Shown here: one piece after another, positions 17,665 through 27,033 of the stretch
Layout: each line of letters begins with the position of its first letter
Numbering within the stretch: position 1 is the stretch's first letter
Origin: Natrinema sp. HArc-T2
GTDB lineage: Archaea > Halobacteriota > Halobacteria > Halobacteriales > Natrialbaceae
Direction: 5' to 3'
DNA length: 64,000 nucleotides
Assembly (NCBI RefSeq): GCF_041821085.1
Contig: NZ_JBGUAZ010000006.1
Coordinates: forward strand, 124,001 to 188,000
Program-made: the position numbers and the translations under genes
Notes under the pieces: generated by a model
Told to the model about the DNA's origin: nothing
What the model saw: the letters and a program-made list of their open reading frames with translations, nothing else
The model's database searches: none

Positions 17665-18240
17665 ATGTTACTCACCGTCTCCGGCCCGCCGGGCAGCGGG
17701 AAGAGCACGACTGCCGAGTTGCTCGCCGACGCCTTCGAGCTCGACCACGTCAGCGGCGGTGACATCTTCCGGGAACTGGCCGACGAACGCGGCTACACCC
17801 CCCTCGAGTTCAACAAACTCGCCGAGGAAAACGACGAGATCGATCGCGATCTCGACCGCCGGCTCCGCAAGATTGCCGTCGAAGAAGACGATCTAGTACT
17901 CGAGTCCAGACTCGCCGGCTGGCTGGCCGCCGAGCAGGCTGATTTCCGCTTCTGGCTGGACGCGCCACCACAGGTTCGTGGCGAGCGGATCGCCGAACGC
18001 GAAGGGAAAGATCCCGCCCGTGCGACCGAGGAAACGACGGCTCGTGAGGCCAGCGAAGCACAGCGCTACGAGGAATACTACGGAATCAACATCCGTGATC
18101 TGACGATCTACGATCTCTCTGTGAACACGGCTCGCTGGGAGCCTGACGCCGTCCTCGATATGCTCGTCACCGCGGTCGAACGCTACGACGCCGACGGCGA
18201 CGAAGGGAAAACACCAGTCGACACCGACTACGAGTTCTAA
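17665..18240 (+). CDS. cmk: Cytidylate kinase (archaeal CMP/dCMP kinase)
   Basis: This 191-residue protein phosphorylates CMP and dCMP. It starts [20 protein letters not shown] with the P-loop at 7-14, then [27 protein letters not shown] and VLESRLAGW, the short archaeal pattern that also resembles adenylate kinase-like enzymes. Its stop overlaps the cbf5 start (TAATG), so the two are cotranslated. No LID insertion is present. Confidence 0.93.
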   Translation: MLLTVSGPPGSGKSTTAELLADAFELDHVSGGDIFRELADERGYTPLEFNKLAEENDEIDRDLDRRLRKIAVEEDDLVLESRLAGWLAAEQADFRFWLDAPPQVRGERIAEREGKDPARATEETTAREASEAQRYEEYYGINIRDLTIYDLSVNTARWEPDAVLDMLVTAVERYDADGDEGKTPVDTDYEF

Positions 18241-19148
18241 TGTCGCTTCGTGGTCCACCCGAGGAACGGTCCCCTGCCGAGCTGCTCACCTTCGGCGTCG
18301 TCAACCTCGACAAGCCGCCAGGGCCGTCCTCACACCAGGTCAGCGGCTGGCTGCGCGACGCCGTCGACGAGACGCTCGCCGACCGCGGTGCCGACGTCAC
18401 CATCGACCGCGCCGCCCACGCGGGGACGCTCGATCCCAAGGTGACCGGGTGTCTCCCGATCATGCTCGGCGATGCGACCCGTCTCGCGCCGGTCTTCCTC
18501 GAGGGGGCCAAGGAGTACGTCGCCGTCCTCGAGTGTCACGCGCCGGTGCCGGCTGACGCCGAATCGGTCGTCGCCGAGTTCGAGGGGCCGATCTACCAGA
18601 AGCCCCCGCGCAAGAGTGCCGTGTCCCGTCGCCTGCGTGTGCGCGAGATTTACGATCTCGAAGTCCTCGAGGCCGAAGAGCGGCGCCTCCTCTTGCGGAT
18701 CCGCTGTGAGAGCGGGACCTACGTCCGCAAGCTCTGTCACGATCTGGGGCTGGCACTTGGAACCGGCGCTCACATGGGCCACCTCCGCCGGACGCTGACG
18801 GAGCCGTTCGACGACCAGACGCTCCACAACGCTCACGACTTCCTCGATGCGCTGGCGTTCTGGCTCGAGGACGACGACCCCGACCCCCTGTACGAGGTCG
18901 TCGACCCCGCCGAACGGATCCTCGAGGGGATCCCCAGCGTCGTGATCGCCGAAAGCGCGGCCCGCGAGGTGGCAAACGGTGCGCCGGTCTACGCGCCGGG
19001 CGTCATCGAGGCCGACGACGACATCGAGCATGGATCGCTCGTGGCCTGCTATACGCCAAACGGTGCGGCAGTGTGTCTCGGCGAGTTGGTCGGCTCGCCG
19101 GACGCTGATAGCGGCCTCGTCGTCGACCTCGAGCGCGTGCTGGTCTGA
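18240..19148 (+). CDS. cbf5: tRNA/rRNA pseudouridine synthase Cbf5 (H/ACA guide-RNP)
   Basis: This 302-residue protein is the catalytic subunit of the archaeal H/ACA ribonucleoprotein that converts uridine to pseudouridine in rRNA, and can act on tRNA U55. It has TruB-type motifs NLDKPPGPSSHQV and AAHAGTLDPKVTG with catalytic Asp65, then the YVRKLCHDLG motif. The C-terminal PUA domain (about 215-300: IPSVVIAESAAREVANGAPVYAPG) binds RNA. It overlaps cmk by 1 bp and is followed by tRNA-Pro. Confidence 0.95.
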   Translation: MSLRGPPEERSPAELLTFGVVNLDKPPGPSSHQVSGWLRDAVDETLADRGADVTIDRAAHAGTLDPKVTGCLPIMLGDATRLAPVFLEGAKEYVAVLECHAPVPADAESVVAEFEGPIYQKPPRKSAVSRRLRVREIYDLEVLEAEERRLLLRIRCESGTYVRKLCHDLGLALGTGAHMGHLRRTLTEPFDDQTLHNAHDFLDALAFWLEDDDPDPLYEVVDPAERILEGIPSVVIAESAAREVANGAPVYAPGVIEADDDIEHGSLVACYTPNGAAVCLGELVGSPDADSGLVVDLERVLV

Positions 19149-19281
19149 TACGGTCTGCTGTCACGAGTGGCCGGCCCGACCGGAGGGCGGTCGCGGTCCC
19201 ACCGGACATGACTGACGGGAGTCCGTATGAGGCCGGCAGTCGGTTCGAAACCGGGTGACACACCTCTCGTGAAACGACACC

Positions 19282-19287
19282 CTTAAA
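19282..19287 (+). promoter_or_regulatory. TATA-like box of the tRNA-Pro gene
   Basis: CTTAAA ends 27 bp upstream of the first base of the tRNA gene, the normal distance for an archaeal promoter. Confidence 0.5.
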
Positions 19288-19313
19288 CGGCAGACGACCA
19301 TCGATCCAAGTAC

Positions 19314-19384
19314 GGGACCGTGGGGTAGTGGTATCCTCTGCGGATGGGGTCCGTAGGACCCGAGTTCAATTCTCGGCGGTCCCA
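19314..19384 (+). tRNA. tRNA-Pro (anticodon GGG)
   Basis: A complete cloverleaf can be folded. The acceptor stem is GGGACCG with CGGTCCC. The D arm is GGGTAGTGGTATCCTC. The anticodon stem is TGCGG/CCGTA around the loop ATGGGGT, giving anticodon GGG at positions 34-36. A 4-nt variable loop follows, then the T arm CCGAG-TTCAATT-CTCGG and discriminator A. No intron and no encoded CCA end. It would read CCC and CCU proline codons. Confidence 0.93.
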
Positions 19385-19609
19385 TTTTCACGACGCAACG
19401 AGCGAGAGAGCGACGTGACTGCTGTGCGTGTGGGCAGCAAAAATGGCAGCAGCGACCAACTTCGCTGTGACCGTTACACGGTCATCTTCTCACAGCGATC
19501 AACTCGTGGTCGCTCGTATTCCTGAGACGGGCGTAATACTGTCTGCTGTTCACATACAATTCGCACTAGTGCTGTTGTGAAACGAGTCTCAGTCGTGTTG
19601 ACCGTGTCG

Positions 19610-19795
19610 TCACGGTTGGCTTCGAGACGGAGCGTCGTCATCGACCGTACGAAACGAGGCATCACTACAGGGACAGACGTTATGTCCACTTACCGGCCAC
19701 ACTGTCCCGTCTGGCGCTACCCAGACGACGCCTGCTTTTCCGCAGCGTTCACAGATACCGAGTTTTCGTTCCTTCTCCGTCTCAGTCTCTCTCAT
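19610..19795 (-). CDS. Small zinc-ribbon protein
   Basis: A 61-residue reading starting MRETETEKERKLGICERCGK contains Cys-x2-Cys (CERC) and, after 22 residues, a CPC pair (HNVCPCSD), a likely zinc ribbon of the small haloarchaeal type. The core VWVAPDGTVWPVSG looks structured rather than random. The start is uncertain: an in-frame ATG at 19804 would add 3 residues. Function is unknown and no operon partner is visible. Confidence 0.55.
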   Translation of the reverse strand: MRETETEKERKLGICERCGKAGVVWVAPDGTVWPVSGHNVCPCSDASFRTVDDDAPSRSQP

Positions 19796-19804
19796 CACAG
19801 ACAT

Positions 19805-20148
19805 CGTGGACAGCTACTACAATAACTGTTGTTATCGCTCACGTTCCTGCTACTCGTCGCATCTACCGTTCAGAGGTTGCAGAACCAAGTCTACGGACAT
19901 TTGTTCGGGGAACAACACTTACAAGCGCGACGCCGTCGCGGGTTGGGCGACGCCGAGAGGTCACAGACTTCCTATCGACGCGAACAGCGACTCTCTGATA
20001 GGACTCCTGTGAGTGGGTGCCGGCGACCCCCGACCTGCCATGCGGGTGCGCCGGGATCCATGACAGCAGACCGTACGAGCCGACACTGAAAGTGCCATTC
20101 TGGCTACCGAGTAAGAGATCAAAATCGAGTTTCGGGTCGCCGAATTAT
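19805..20148. other. Intergenic region holding a palindromic repeat unit
   Basis: No gene is apparent. The segment includes the palindromic unit at about 20010-20095 described separately; the rest (19805-20005) shows nothing further. Confidence 0.45.
20010..20095 (+). repeat. Palindromic repeat, solo copy (relative of the unit before the IS at 36.9 kb)
   Basis: The sequence GTGCCGGCGACCCCCGACCT, then GCGGGTGCGCCGGGAT and TGACAGCAGACCG aligns with 36855-36910. Shared parts are CCGACCT-GCGGGT, CCGGGA, and TGACAGCAG. It ends with a small hairpin (GACACTGAAAGTGCC) in place of the larger hairpin (CGAGGC-GAAA-GCCTCG, 36929-36944) of the other copy. No transposase is adjacent, so this looks like a remnant end or a MITE-like copy. 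Confidence 0.5.
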
Positions 20149-20415
20149 TCACACTACAGTTTTGTCGGCATCTGTGACTGACGTCTGGACGGTCACGTCC
20201 ACGTCGCCGGTTTCGTCGATCGAGACGATGTAATCTTTGTACGTGAATTCGACCGTGGTAGGGACTTTCTCTCCAGTAACGGACTGAAATAGTGAGTCGA
20301 GTGCATCCGTATCAATAACGCCGTGAAGCGGTGGTCGGAGCTCTTCCGGTGGGATCTCTTCGCGGTTAGCGATTTCCTCGACAACCGTGAGGGTAATTGA
20401 GTGAGTGGTTTGCAC
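20149..20415 (-). CDS. HalOD1 output-domain protein
   Basis: The segment LTVVEEIANREEIPPEELRPPLHGVIDTDALDSLF, followed by VEFTYKDYIVSI, matches the HalOD1 domain, a haloarchaea-specific output module often attached to receiver or sensory domains. Here it stands alone. I favour a GTG start at 20415 (VQTTHSITL), giving 88 residues; an ATG at 20493 would add 26 residues without the usual pattern. A lower GC content than neighbours is seen. Role in signalling is inferred from the family only. Confidence 0.7.
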   Translation of the reverse strand: MQTTHSITLTVVEEIANREEIPPEELRPPLHGVIDTDALDSLFQSVTGEKVPTTVEFTYKDYIVSIDETGDVDVTVQTSVTDADKTVV

Positions 20416-20624
20416 AATCGCTGCTGCCAGATAGTGGCATATAAATTCAGCCGTTCCTCCACTGACGCACGTCAGACAATCCGTTTTGAACAATCGTTCA
20501 TGGATGGTTGCATGATTCAGAGTTTTATGACTACAAGTAATATATTCGCGTTAATAAGTGATTGCAGGGCGAATCAGCCCATCTCGGAAGCCACATCGAT
20601 TCTCGTATCTGGCTCGAGAACGGC

Positions 20625-20984
20625 TTACTCGATCCGAGCGCTGTACTCGTACTCGCTGGCGCTGAGTGAGTCGGAGATGTCGATATCGAACTCGAGTTCG
20701 TACGTGTTCGCCCCTTCTCCGTCGACCGAAATTTCCCGTCGTTCGGTGTAGGTGTCGCCGCCGGAGATATCGACCTGACCGATCAGCGTGCCGGTTTTCG
20801 ACGAACCGCTCGTGTTCGAGACTGCGACGGTAAGGACGACGTTTCCGAACGCTGTCGTCTCCGCAACTGTATCATCGACGGTTAAGCCGCCGCCAAACCC
20901 GTTCCCGCTTGCGGAACAGCCCGCCAGTAACGCCACTGTCCCCGCGCTGACGGCGCTGAGAACCGACCTCCGATCGCTCTCCAT
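20625..20984 (-). CDS. Tat-type lipoprotein of unknown function
   Basis: The protein has 119 residues from the ATG at 20984: MESDRRSVLSAVSAGTVALL then AGCSASG. The twin arginine and the Ala-Gly-Cys lipobox indicate a Tat-exported, lipid-anchored protein, as is common in haloarchaea. The mature part is a beta-rich domain (VVLTVAVSNTSGS, TYELEFDIDISDSLSASEYEY) resembling FxLYD-type or similar small extracellular domains, without enzyme motifs. It may be in one transcript with the protease gene upstream (about 165 bp away, same strand). Confidence 0.75.
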   Translation of the reverse strand: MESDRRSVLSAVSAGTVALLAGCSASGNGFGGGLTVDDTVAETTAFGNVVLTVAVSNTSGSSKTGTLIGQVDISGGDTYTERREISVDGEGANTYELEFDIDISDSLSASEYEYSARIE

Positions 20985-21148
20985 GGGACATCGAGTCGTT
21001 GCAGTCGGCTTCTTTCCTTCGGTTACAGTGGCAGTCGGCTCCGTACGGGGGTGCTCCGGTGCGATATTGACTCGCGAGAACCGTTCGAGGGAGAAATTCA
21101 GCGTCGAGACGACAAGACGGGGGCCACACCGGTGTCGGGGTATCGTTG

Positions 21149-22357
21149 CTATCCGTCCACCGTGACGAACGACGTAGCCGGTGTGACCATGTGGTTCTCG
21201 AGGAACTCCCAGTCGTCGTACCCGGTCCCCGAGGAGAATCCGTAGTAGTCTCGTGGTGCGTTGTAATTCATGACGCTCGGGTACCGCCGGAAGCTGTATC
21301 GTGTGGAGTCGATTCCCTCGAAGTCGGCGTTCGACAGCCCGAGTGAGTGACCCAGTTCGTGCATGACAGTCGTGCCAGTGTGGTCGCGGCCCGGTTGCGA
21401 TTCGACCATCATCGTTCCGAGGCCGGCCTTGCCGATGACGTTTCCATGCATCGTATCGCCGGCGACGTCCTCGACGATGACCAGGTAGTGATACCCCTGG
21501 CCTGCCCGGTCGAAATACCGCGATCGATACACGGACAGATCGCCGACATCGGTCGACGGCTCCCACGGGATCGTCTCGCTGGAAACGACGTGAAGATTTA
21601 TGCCGGACGAGCCATCCGGGTTTGTAAGCGGCGCGTCGTCGAATTCCGTGACGAGTCGCTCGAGTTCGGCACGTTCGAAGGCGACTCTCTCCATGCGATC
21701 AACCTCGACGTACACGTCGGTACTGAGCGGATCGGCGTCGGGAAAGAGGTCCTGGCGGTGGACCTCCGCACCGTCCGAGAGCCCGTCCCCGTCCGTATCG
21801 GCGACGGTCGGATCAGTCCCGTGCTCGTGGACTTCCGGGCCATCGTCCAGCCCGTCGTCGTCGGTGTCAGCCGCGCTCGGATCGGTCCCGTGCTCGTGGA
21901 CTTCCGCACCGTCCGTGAGACCGTCGCCGTCCGTATCCGGGTCGGTGGGGTTGGTTCCGTACGTCTCGAGTTCGACACGATCGGCTATTCCGTCGCCGTC
22001 GGAATCAGCCGTCAGCGGGTCGGTCCCGTGCTCGTGGACTTCCATCGCGTCATCGAGGCCGTCGCCATCGGTATCGGCCTCGAGTGGATCCGTTCCGCGG
22101 TCCACTTCGTCGCCGTCGTTGAGGCCGTCGCCGTCCGTATCAGCGACGGTCGGATCCGTCCCGTGTCGCGTTTCCGCACCGTCGGCCAGCCCGTCATCAT
22201 CGGTGTCGGCGTCGAACGGAGCCGTCCCGTCGCGCAGTTCCACCACCACCGGTTCCCCGTCGTCGTCGGGGTCGACGACCGTCGTTCCGGCGAGGACCCC
22301 CGCCGTCAACAGCCCGACGGTGAGCACGAGACCGACGAGGAGACGCGGTGACCGCAT
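21149..22357 (-). CDS. Secreted zinc metalloprotease with thrombospondin type-3-like Ca-binding repeats
   Basis: This 402-residue protein has a signal-anchor (about 4-26). Residues 44-200 hold seven 22-residue Asp-rich repeats of the DTDGDGL-x-DG-xE-x-GTDP kind, which bind Ca2+ in the thrombospondin type-3 family. The catalytic part follows: HELGHSLGLSN (His333, Glu334, His337) and a Met-turn-like SVMNY at 362-366. The position of the third zinc ligand in metzincins is Asn343 rather than His or Asp. Export and Ca2+-rich surroundings suit an extracellular protease. I used the ATG at 22357 directly before the hydrophobic segment. Confidence 0.85.
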   Translation of the reverse strand: MRSPRLLVGLVLTVGLLTAGVLAGTTVVDPDDDGEPVVVELRDGTAPFDADTDDDGLADGAETRHGTDPTVADTDGDGLNDGDEVDRGTDPLEADTDGDGLDDAMEVHEHGTDPLTADSDGDGIADRVELETYGTNPTDPDTDGDGLTDGAEVHEHGTDPSAADTDDDGLDDGPEVHEHGTDPTVADTDGDGLSDGAEVHRQDLFPDADPLSTDVYVEVDRMERVAFERAELERLVTEFDDAPLTNPDGSSGINLHVVSSETIPWEPSTDVGDLSVYRSRYFDRAGQGYHYLVIVEDVAGDTMHGNVIGKAGLGTMMVESQPGRDHTGTTVMHELGHSLGLSNADFEGIDSTRYSFRRYPSVMNYNAPRDYYGFSSGTGYDDWEFLENHMVTPATSFVTVDG

Positions 22358-22504
22358 TTCCTGAATGTCATGTCCAGGAGACAAATTAAAATTCTGTTAT
22401 TCATAGCCAGGATCGATCCGGCTCGGTCGGGACCGTTGGATCGCGGTTTCACTTTCACTGTGCTGCCCAAACGCTCTTACACGCCGGCCCCGGAGACGAC
22501 GGTA

Positions 22505-25339
22505 ATGGACGGCGACGAGCGCTTCGAGGTGCCGGTCGACGACGATTCCCTGCCGTTCGATCCAGCCACCACGACGATCAGAGACGGCGATGTCTTCGAC
22601 TCTCTCGAGCCGGCAGTCCAGCAGTGGTGGCTCGAGGAGTTCGGCGAGTTCGTTCCCGAGAACGAGGGCTTTTTTACGCCGCCACAGCGGGATGCGATCC
22701 CGAAGATCGAGGCAGGGACGAACACGCTGGTCTGTGCGCCAACGGGGTCGGGGAAGACGATGTCGTCGTTTCTCTCGATCATCAACTCGCTCTATAAGCG
22801 CGAGCGGGACGCCGACGACGTCGACGGGCAGAGCGCGTCTACCCGGGAGACGGAGTCCCCCGCTGGCCTCGAGAACTCGGTCTATTGCCTCTACATCTCG
22901 CCGCTAAAATCCCTCGCGAACGATATCCACCGCAATCTCGAGGTGCCACTCGCGGGCATCGAGTCGATCGCGGCCGAGCGCGACGACGTGTCGATGGGCG
23001 AGATCCGCCACGCGATTCGTCACGGCGACACCGACTCCAGTGAGCGCCAGCGGATGCTCGAAGAGACGCCCCACATCCTCAATACGACCCCCGAGACACT
23101 CGCGATCTTGTTGAACGCGCCCAAGTTCCGCGAGAAACTCCGGACCGTCGAGTACGTCATCGTCGACGAGATCCACTCGCTGGCGGCGAGCAAGCGGGGG
23201 ACCCACCTCGCGGTGAGTCTCGAGCGACTCGCGGCGATGGCCGACGGTGAGATTACGCGAATCGGCTGTTCAGCGACGATCGAGCCGCTGTCCCGTGTTG
23301 CGGAGTTTCTGGTGGGCCGCGATGAACCGGGTGGCGACCCGCGCGACTATGAAATCGTCGACGCCCGGTTTGCCCGCGAGTTCGACCTGCAACTCGAGTG
23401 TCCGACTGCCGATCTGATCAACACGTCCCGTGAGGTGATCCAAGAGCGGTTCTACCAGCAACTCCACGACCACGTCCAGGCGCATACGAACACGCTTGTG
23501 TTCACCAACACGCGCTCGGGGGCTGAACGCGTCCTCCACAACCTTCGGGAGCACTTCGACGCCTACGACGAGGCCAACTCGGCCTGTCACCACGGCAGCC
23601 TCTCGAAGGAGGTCCGTCAAGATGTCGAAGACCGGCTGAAAGCCGGCGATCTCGAGGTCGTCACCACCTCGACGAGCCTCGAGCTTGGCATCGACATGCC
23701 CCATATCGACCTCGTGGTGCAGGTCGGCTCGCCCAAAAGCGTCGCCGCCCTGCTTCAGCGAGTCGGGCGGGCGGGCCACCGCGTCGGCCAGACTGTGACG
23801 GGGCGGGTGATCGCGCTCGACCGGGACGAACTCGTCGAGTGTGCGGTCATGCTCAAGACGGCCACGGAGGGCTTTGTCGACTCGGTGTCGATCCCCGAGA
23901 ACGCTCAGGACGTGGCCGCTCAGCACGTCTACGGAATGGCGATCGCCGAGATCCGGCCCGAGGCCGAACTGAAAGGCATTCTCCGACGGGCGTATCCCTA
24001 CCGGGACTACACCGACGCCGAGTACGAGTCGCTCATGCGGTATCTCACCGCCGAGTACGCCGGTCTCGAGGACAAGAACGTCTACGCGAAGGTTTGGCGG
24101 GACGAAAACGACCCGCCGGACGGCAAGCACCACCACGAAGCGTACCCGGTCGGCGAGCCGTTGATCGGCAAACGCGGTCGACTCGCGCGCGTCATCTACA
24201 TGACCAACATCGGGACGATCCCCGACTCGTTTACCTGCGACGTCCACACGCGGGCGAGCGACGAGTGGGTCGGCCAGTTGGACGAGGGGTATCTCGATAC
24301 ACTCGAGAAAGGTGATGTCTTCGTTCTGGGCGGCGACCACTTCGAGTATCGCTATCGGCGCGGCTCGAAGGTCTACGTCGACCGTACGAGCGCCCGCCCA
24401 ACCGTCCCCTCGTGGTACTCCGAGCGGTTGCCCCTCTCCTACGACCTGGGCCGTGAGATCCTCGCCTTCCAGAGCGATCTCCTCGAGCGCTACGACGCTG
24501 GCGGGCCGCCGCGGGTTCGCGCGTGGCTCCGGGAGCTTCCCCTCGACGACGACAGCGTCCGCGCGATCGCCCGGCTGTTCGACCATCACGTGCAGTACGC
24601 GGGCACAGAGAGCGTGAGCACGCCGGACCGGCTCGCGATCGAAGTCGTCCGCGATCGCGAAGAGTACGAACGCCACTACTACGTCCGCTCGAACTACGGC
24701 CGGAAGGTCAACGACGGCCTCTCCCGCCTGCTCGCCTATCGCTGTGCCCAGGAGGCGACGGCGAACGTCCGTGTCGCGGTCGCAGACAACGGCTTCGTCC
24801 TCTCGATGCCGTTAAACCGGAAAGTCGATCTCGAGGGGATTGTCGCCGACCTCGAAGCCGACGATGTCCGCGCGGATCTCCGGGCGGCGCTGTCGGGAAC
24901 CGACCTGCTCCAGCGCTATTTCCGGATCAACGCGACCCGATCGCTGATGATCCTCAAACGCTACAAGGGCTACGAGAAGTCCGCCAGCGAACAGCAGGTC
25001 TCGAGCGAGATGTTGCTCGGCTTCGCCGAAGACCTCGAGGAGTTCGCCGTGATCGAGGAGACCTACCGCGAAATCCTCGAGGACAAACTGAACGTCGCCG
25101 AGATCGAGGCCATCGTCGACGCGATCGATGGGGGTGACCTCGACCTCTCGCGACACCTCCTCGACTCGCCGACGCCACGGGCGTTCGGACTCGCGACGCT
25201 GTCGGCCAGCGACGTCGTCCTCGCCGAAGACGAGAGCGCCGCACTCCAGTCGTTTCACGAATACGTCCTCGAGGAGATCGGCGAGGAGTCGCTTTCGGGG
25301 CTCTCGACGACTCGAGACACCGATTCACGGAGCCACTGA
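22505..25339 (+). CDS. lhr: Lhr-type ATP-dependent helicase
   Basis: This 944-residue superfamily 2 helicase has motif I APTGSGKT (78-85), DEIH (221-224), SATI, and helicase C-terminal motifs (TSTSLELGIDMPHIDLVVQVGSPKSVAALLQRVGRAGHR). The C-terminal half (DEWVGQLDEGYLDTLEKGDVFVLGG and beyond) is the Lhr core winged-helix and domain 4, so the protein is of the Lhr type, a 3'-5' translocase thought to act in DNA repair. The ATG at 22505 begins MDGDERFEVPV; the frame is open upstream but that part is not typical. It diverges from the protease gene. Confidence 0.9.
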   Translation: MDGDERFEVPVDDDSLPFDPATTTIRDGDVFDSLEPAVQQWWLEEFGEFVPENEGFFTPPQRDAIPKIEAGTNTLVCAPTGSGKTMSSFLSIINSLYKRERDADDVDGQSASTRETESPAGLENSVYCLYISPLKSLANDIHRNLEVPLAGIESIAAERDDVSMGEIRHAIRHGDTDSSERQRMLEETPHILNTTPETLAILLNAPKFREKLRTVEYVIVDEIHSLAASKRGTHLAVSLERLAAMADGEITRIGCSATIEPLSRVAEFLVGRDEPGGDPRDYEIVDARFAREFDLQLECPTADLINTSREVIQERFYQQLHDHVQAHTNTLVFTNTRSGAERVLHNLREHFDAYDEANSACHHGSLSKEVRQDVEDRLKAGDLEVVTTSTSLELGIDMPHIDLVVQVGSPKSVAALLQRVGRAGHRVGQTVTGRVIALDRDELVECAVMLKTATEGFVDSVSIPENAQDVAAQHVYGMAIAEIRPEAELKGILRRAYPYRDYTDAEYESLMRYLTAEYAGLEDKNVYAKVWRDENDPPDGKHHHEAYPVGEPLIGKRGRLARVIYMTNIGTIPDSFTCDVHTRASDEWVGQLDEGYLDTLEKGDVFVLGGDHFEYRYRRGSKVYVDRTSARPTVPSWYSERLPLSYDLGREILAFQSDLLERYDAGGPPRVRAWLRELPLDDDSVRAIARLFDHHVQYAGTESVSTPDRLAIEVVRDREEYERHYYVRSNYGRKVNDGLSRLLAYRCAQEATANVRVAVADNGFVLSMPLNRKVDLEGIVADLEADDVRADLRAALSGTDLLQRYFRINATRSLMILKRYKGYEKSASEQQVSSEMLLGFAEDLEEFAVIEETYREILEDKLNVAEIEAIVDAIDGGDLDLSRHLLDSPTPRAFGLATLSASDVVLAEDESAALQSFHEYVLEEIGEESLSGLSTTRDTDSRSH

Positions 25340-25424
25340 TCGTCACTGCACGGCGACCGCACGACGGCTGTCCGATCGCGCTAATATCAATCTATATCAG
25401 GGCCGCCACGACAGTTGCACTAGC

Positions 25425-25949
25425 ATGAGCAGCGACCCACCGAATTGGGATTTTAAAGATCGGGATATCGCGATTCTCACCGAGCTTGCCGACGACCCAC
25501 AGCTGTCCTCGCGAGAGCTCACCACGGTACTCGAGGACAAGTACGATATCGACGTCTCTCACGTCACGGTCAGCGAGTCGATCCGGCGGATGCGCGACGA
25601 GGGAGTATTCCGCGAGGCGATCATCCCGAACGAGGAATACTATATCTTCGCGCTGTTCGAGTTCAAGTTCAATACCGAACACTTCGCCGACCACTGGCGT
25701 GCTGCGATGGAGGACATCAGAGCGGACAAACACACGCTGTTTTTCTTCCTCGCCGACGGGGAGTACCAGTGGAAGACCGTCATGATGTTTCGCGACCGGC
25801 AGGAAGTTCCCAAGTGGATCCACGACTGCTACTCGGACCACGGCAAGGTCATCGAGAACATTCGGAACTCGGCGGTCCACAACGTTCTCAAGTTCCAGAC
25901 CGATCCCCAGATCTACGAAGATCTCGGCAAGGAACGCAGCGAGCGATGA
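25425..25949 (+). CDS. Winged-helix, Lrp/AsnC-like transcription regulator
   Basis: The protein has 174 residues. Residues about 8-60 form an HTH of the Lrp/AsnC type (DRDIAILTELADDPQLSSRELTTVLEDKYDIDVSHVTVSESIRRM), followed by a haloarchaeal C-terminal domain with many aromatics (YYIFALFEFKFN ... DRQEVPKWIHDCYSDHG). Such proteins regulate small sets of genes in response to metabolites. A TATA-like run (CTATATC) is seen at 25392-25398. No target gene can be assigned from position; the preceding helicase gene is 85 bp away. Confidence 0.8.
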   Translation: MSSDPPNWDFKDRDIAILTELADDPQLSSRELTTVLEDKYDIDVSHVTVSESIRRMRDEGVFREAIIPNEEYYIFALFEFKFNTEHFADHWRAAMEDIRADKHTLFFFLADGEYQWKTVMMFRDRQEVPKWIHDCYSDHGKVIENIRNSAVHNVLKFQTDPQIYEDLGKERSER

Positions 25950-26061
25950 CGCCTCCCGGCGCGGCTCTCAGAGTCGATTTTCACCTCTCTTCACGTTCGT
26001 CACTCTCGAGACCCACGGGACGGACTCGAAACAGTCCGGTCGCAGTCACTGCGCGTTCGGT

Positions 26062-26754
26062 CTAGGGCTGGGCTCCTCCTTCTTCGTACGGCTGGATGAC
26101 GACGAAGCCCTCTGAGCCAGTAAATTCCATCTGGATGCTTTCCCCGGAAGTCTGTCCGATCTCGATCGTTTTGTTGGTCGCAAACGACGGCGAGAGGTTG
26201 GTACTCCAGGCGACGGTCGCATCCGGATCGGTAGTGACTGGCGGCGTCACCACCAGCGGGTCTCCGTGTGTAGAGATCGCAACTGCGCCCGGCCCAGTGA
26301 GGTACACGTTCGTCAGGCCTCCTGCGGCGACTTCCGAAAGGCTGCCAATGGTATTGATTTCGTAGTCGACCGTCGACTCGAAGGCGAGGACGTCGTTCCC
26401 GTTGACCGAGATCGACTGTCCGTCATCGAGCTCGAGTATCTGGACTTTCTTTCCCTGATCGGCAACGTAGAGGTGACCACTCCCTTCAGCCTCCATCACC
26501 GGCGTTCCTTCGCTCGATACTGCCTCCTTGACGAATCCCGTGAGTCCACCTTCTGCAGACGATTTTCCGGTGAACGTCAGCTCCCCAGTATATCCGATCA
26601 TCGAGCCGGCTTTGACCATCACCGTTCCGTCGACCGGAATGTCGAGTAGCCGTTTGTTCTCCTTTTGAAATCCGCTGTTTCCTTCTTTCGGCGCGTTCGT
26701 TCGTGTAAATTCATCAACATCCATGGTGACATTCGAATTACCTGTTGTAGTCAT
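26062..26754 (-). CDS. AIM24 family protein
   Basis: This 230-residue protein starts MTTTGNSNVTMDVDEFTRT. It has the AIM24 beta-sandwich features: VMVKAGSMIGYTGELTF, GHLYVADQGKKVQILELDDGQSI and GEDVL-like NGNDVLAFE. The family (TIGR00266/DUF124) is widespread; in yeast a member affects mitochondrial cristae, in prokaryotes the role is unknown. An upstream in-frame ATG at 26802 is dismissed because the conserved fold starts well after 26754. It stands divergently from the F420 oxidoreductase gene. Confidence 0.88.
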   Translation of the reverse strand: MTTTGNSNVTMDVDEFTRTNAPKEGNSGFQKENKRLLDIPVDGTVMVKAGSMIGYTGELTFTGKSSAEGGLTGFVKEAVSSEGTPVMEAEGSGHLYVADQGKKVQILELDDGQSISVNGNDVLAFESTVDYEINTIGSLSEVAAGGLTNVYLTGPGAVAISTHGDPLVVTPPVTTDPDATVAWSTNLSPSFATNKTIEIGQTSGESIQMEFTGSEGFVVIQPYEEGGAQP

Positions 26755-27033
26755 ATAAACTCTTTTCCAGAACAATCTCGATGTCGGACGAAGCGACAGC
26801 AAATGGCTGGCGACCGTTCGTTCCCGACTCGACAGTCACTCGAGCGTGTCGGCAGTGTCGAGGTAGCCACTGTTCGTGAGCTTGCTTGAGTCGCCGATAT
26901 GGGAATCGCGACTGCGTCGATCCAGTGCTGTCGACGCACTCCGCTTCCGAGACACTCGCTGTTCAGCCATAAACGGGCGACGAGTCGTCACCGGTTCCCA
27001 TACAGCCAAAAGCCTGTCTGGCATCTATGACTG

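Noticed and set aside
21730..22230. Possible tandem-repeat locus on DNA level
   Set aside because: The repeats encode Ca-binding Asp-rich units in a metalloprotease and need no other explanation.
23270..24676. Minus-strand open frame over the helicase gene
   Set aside because: No domain, and the plus strand encodes a complete Lhr helicase.
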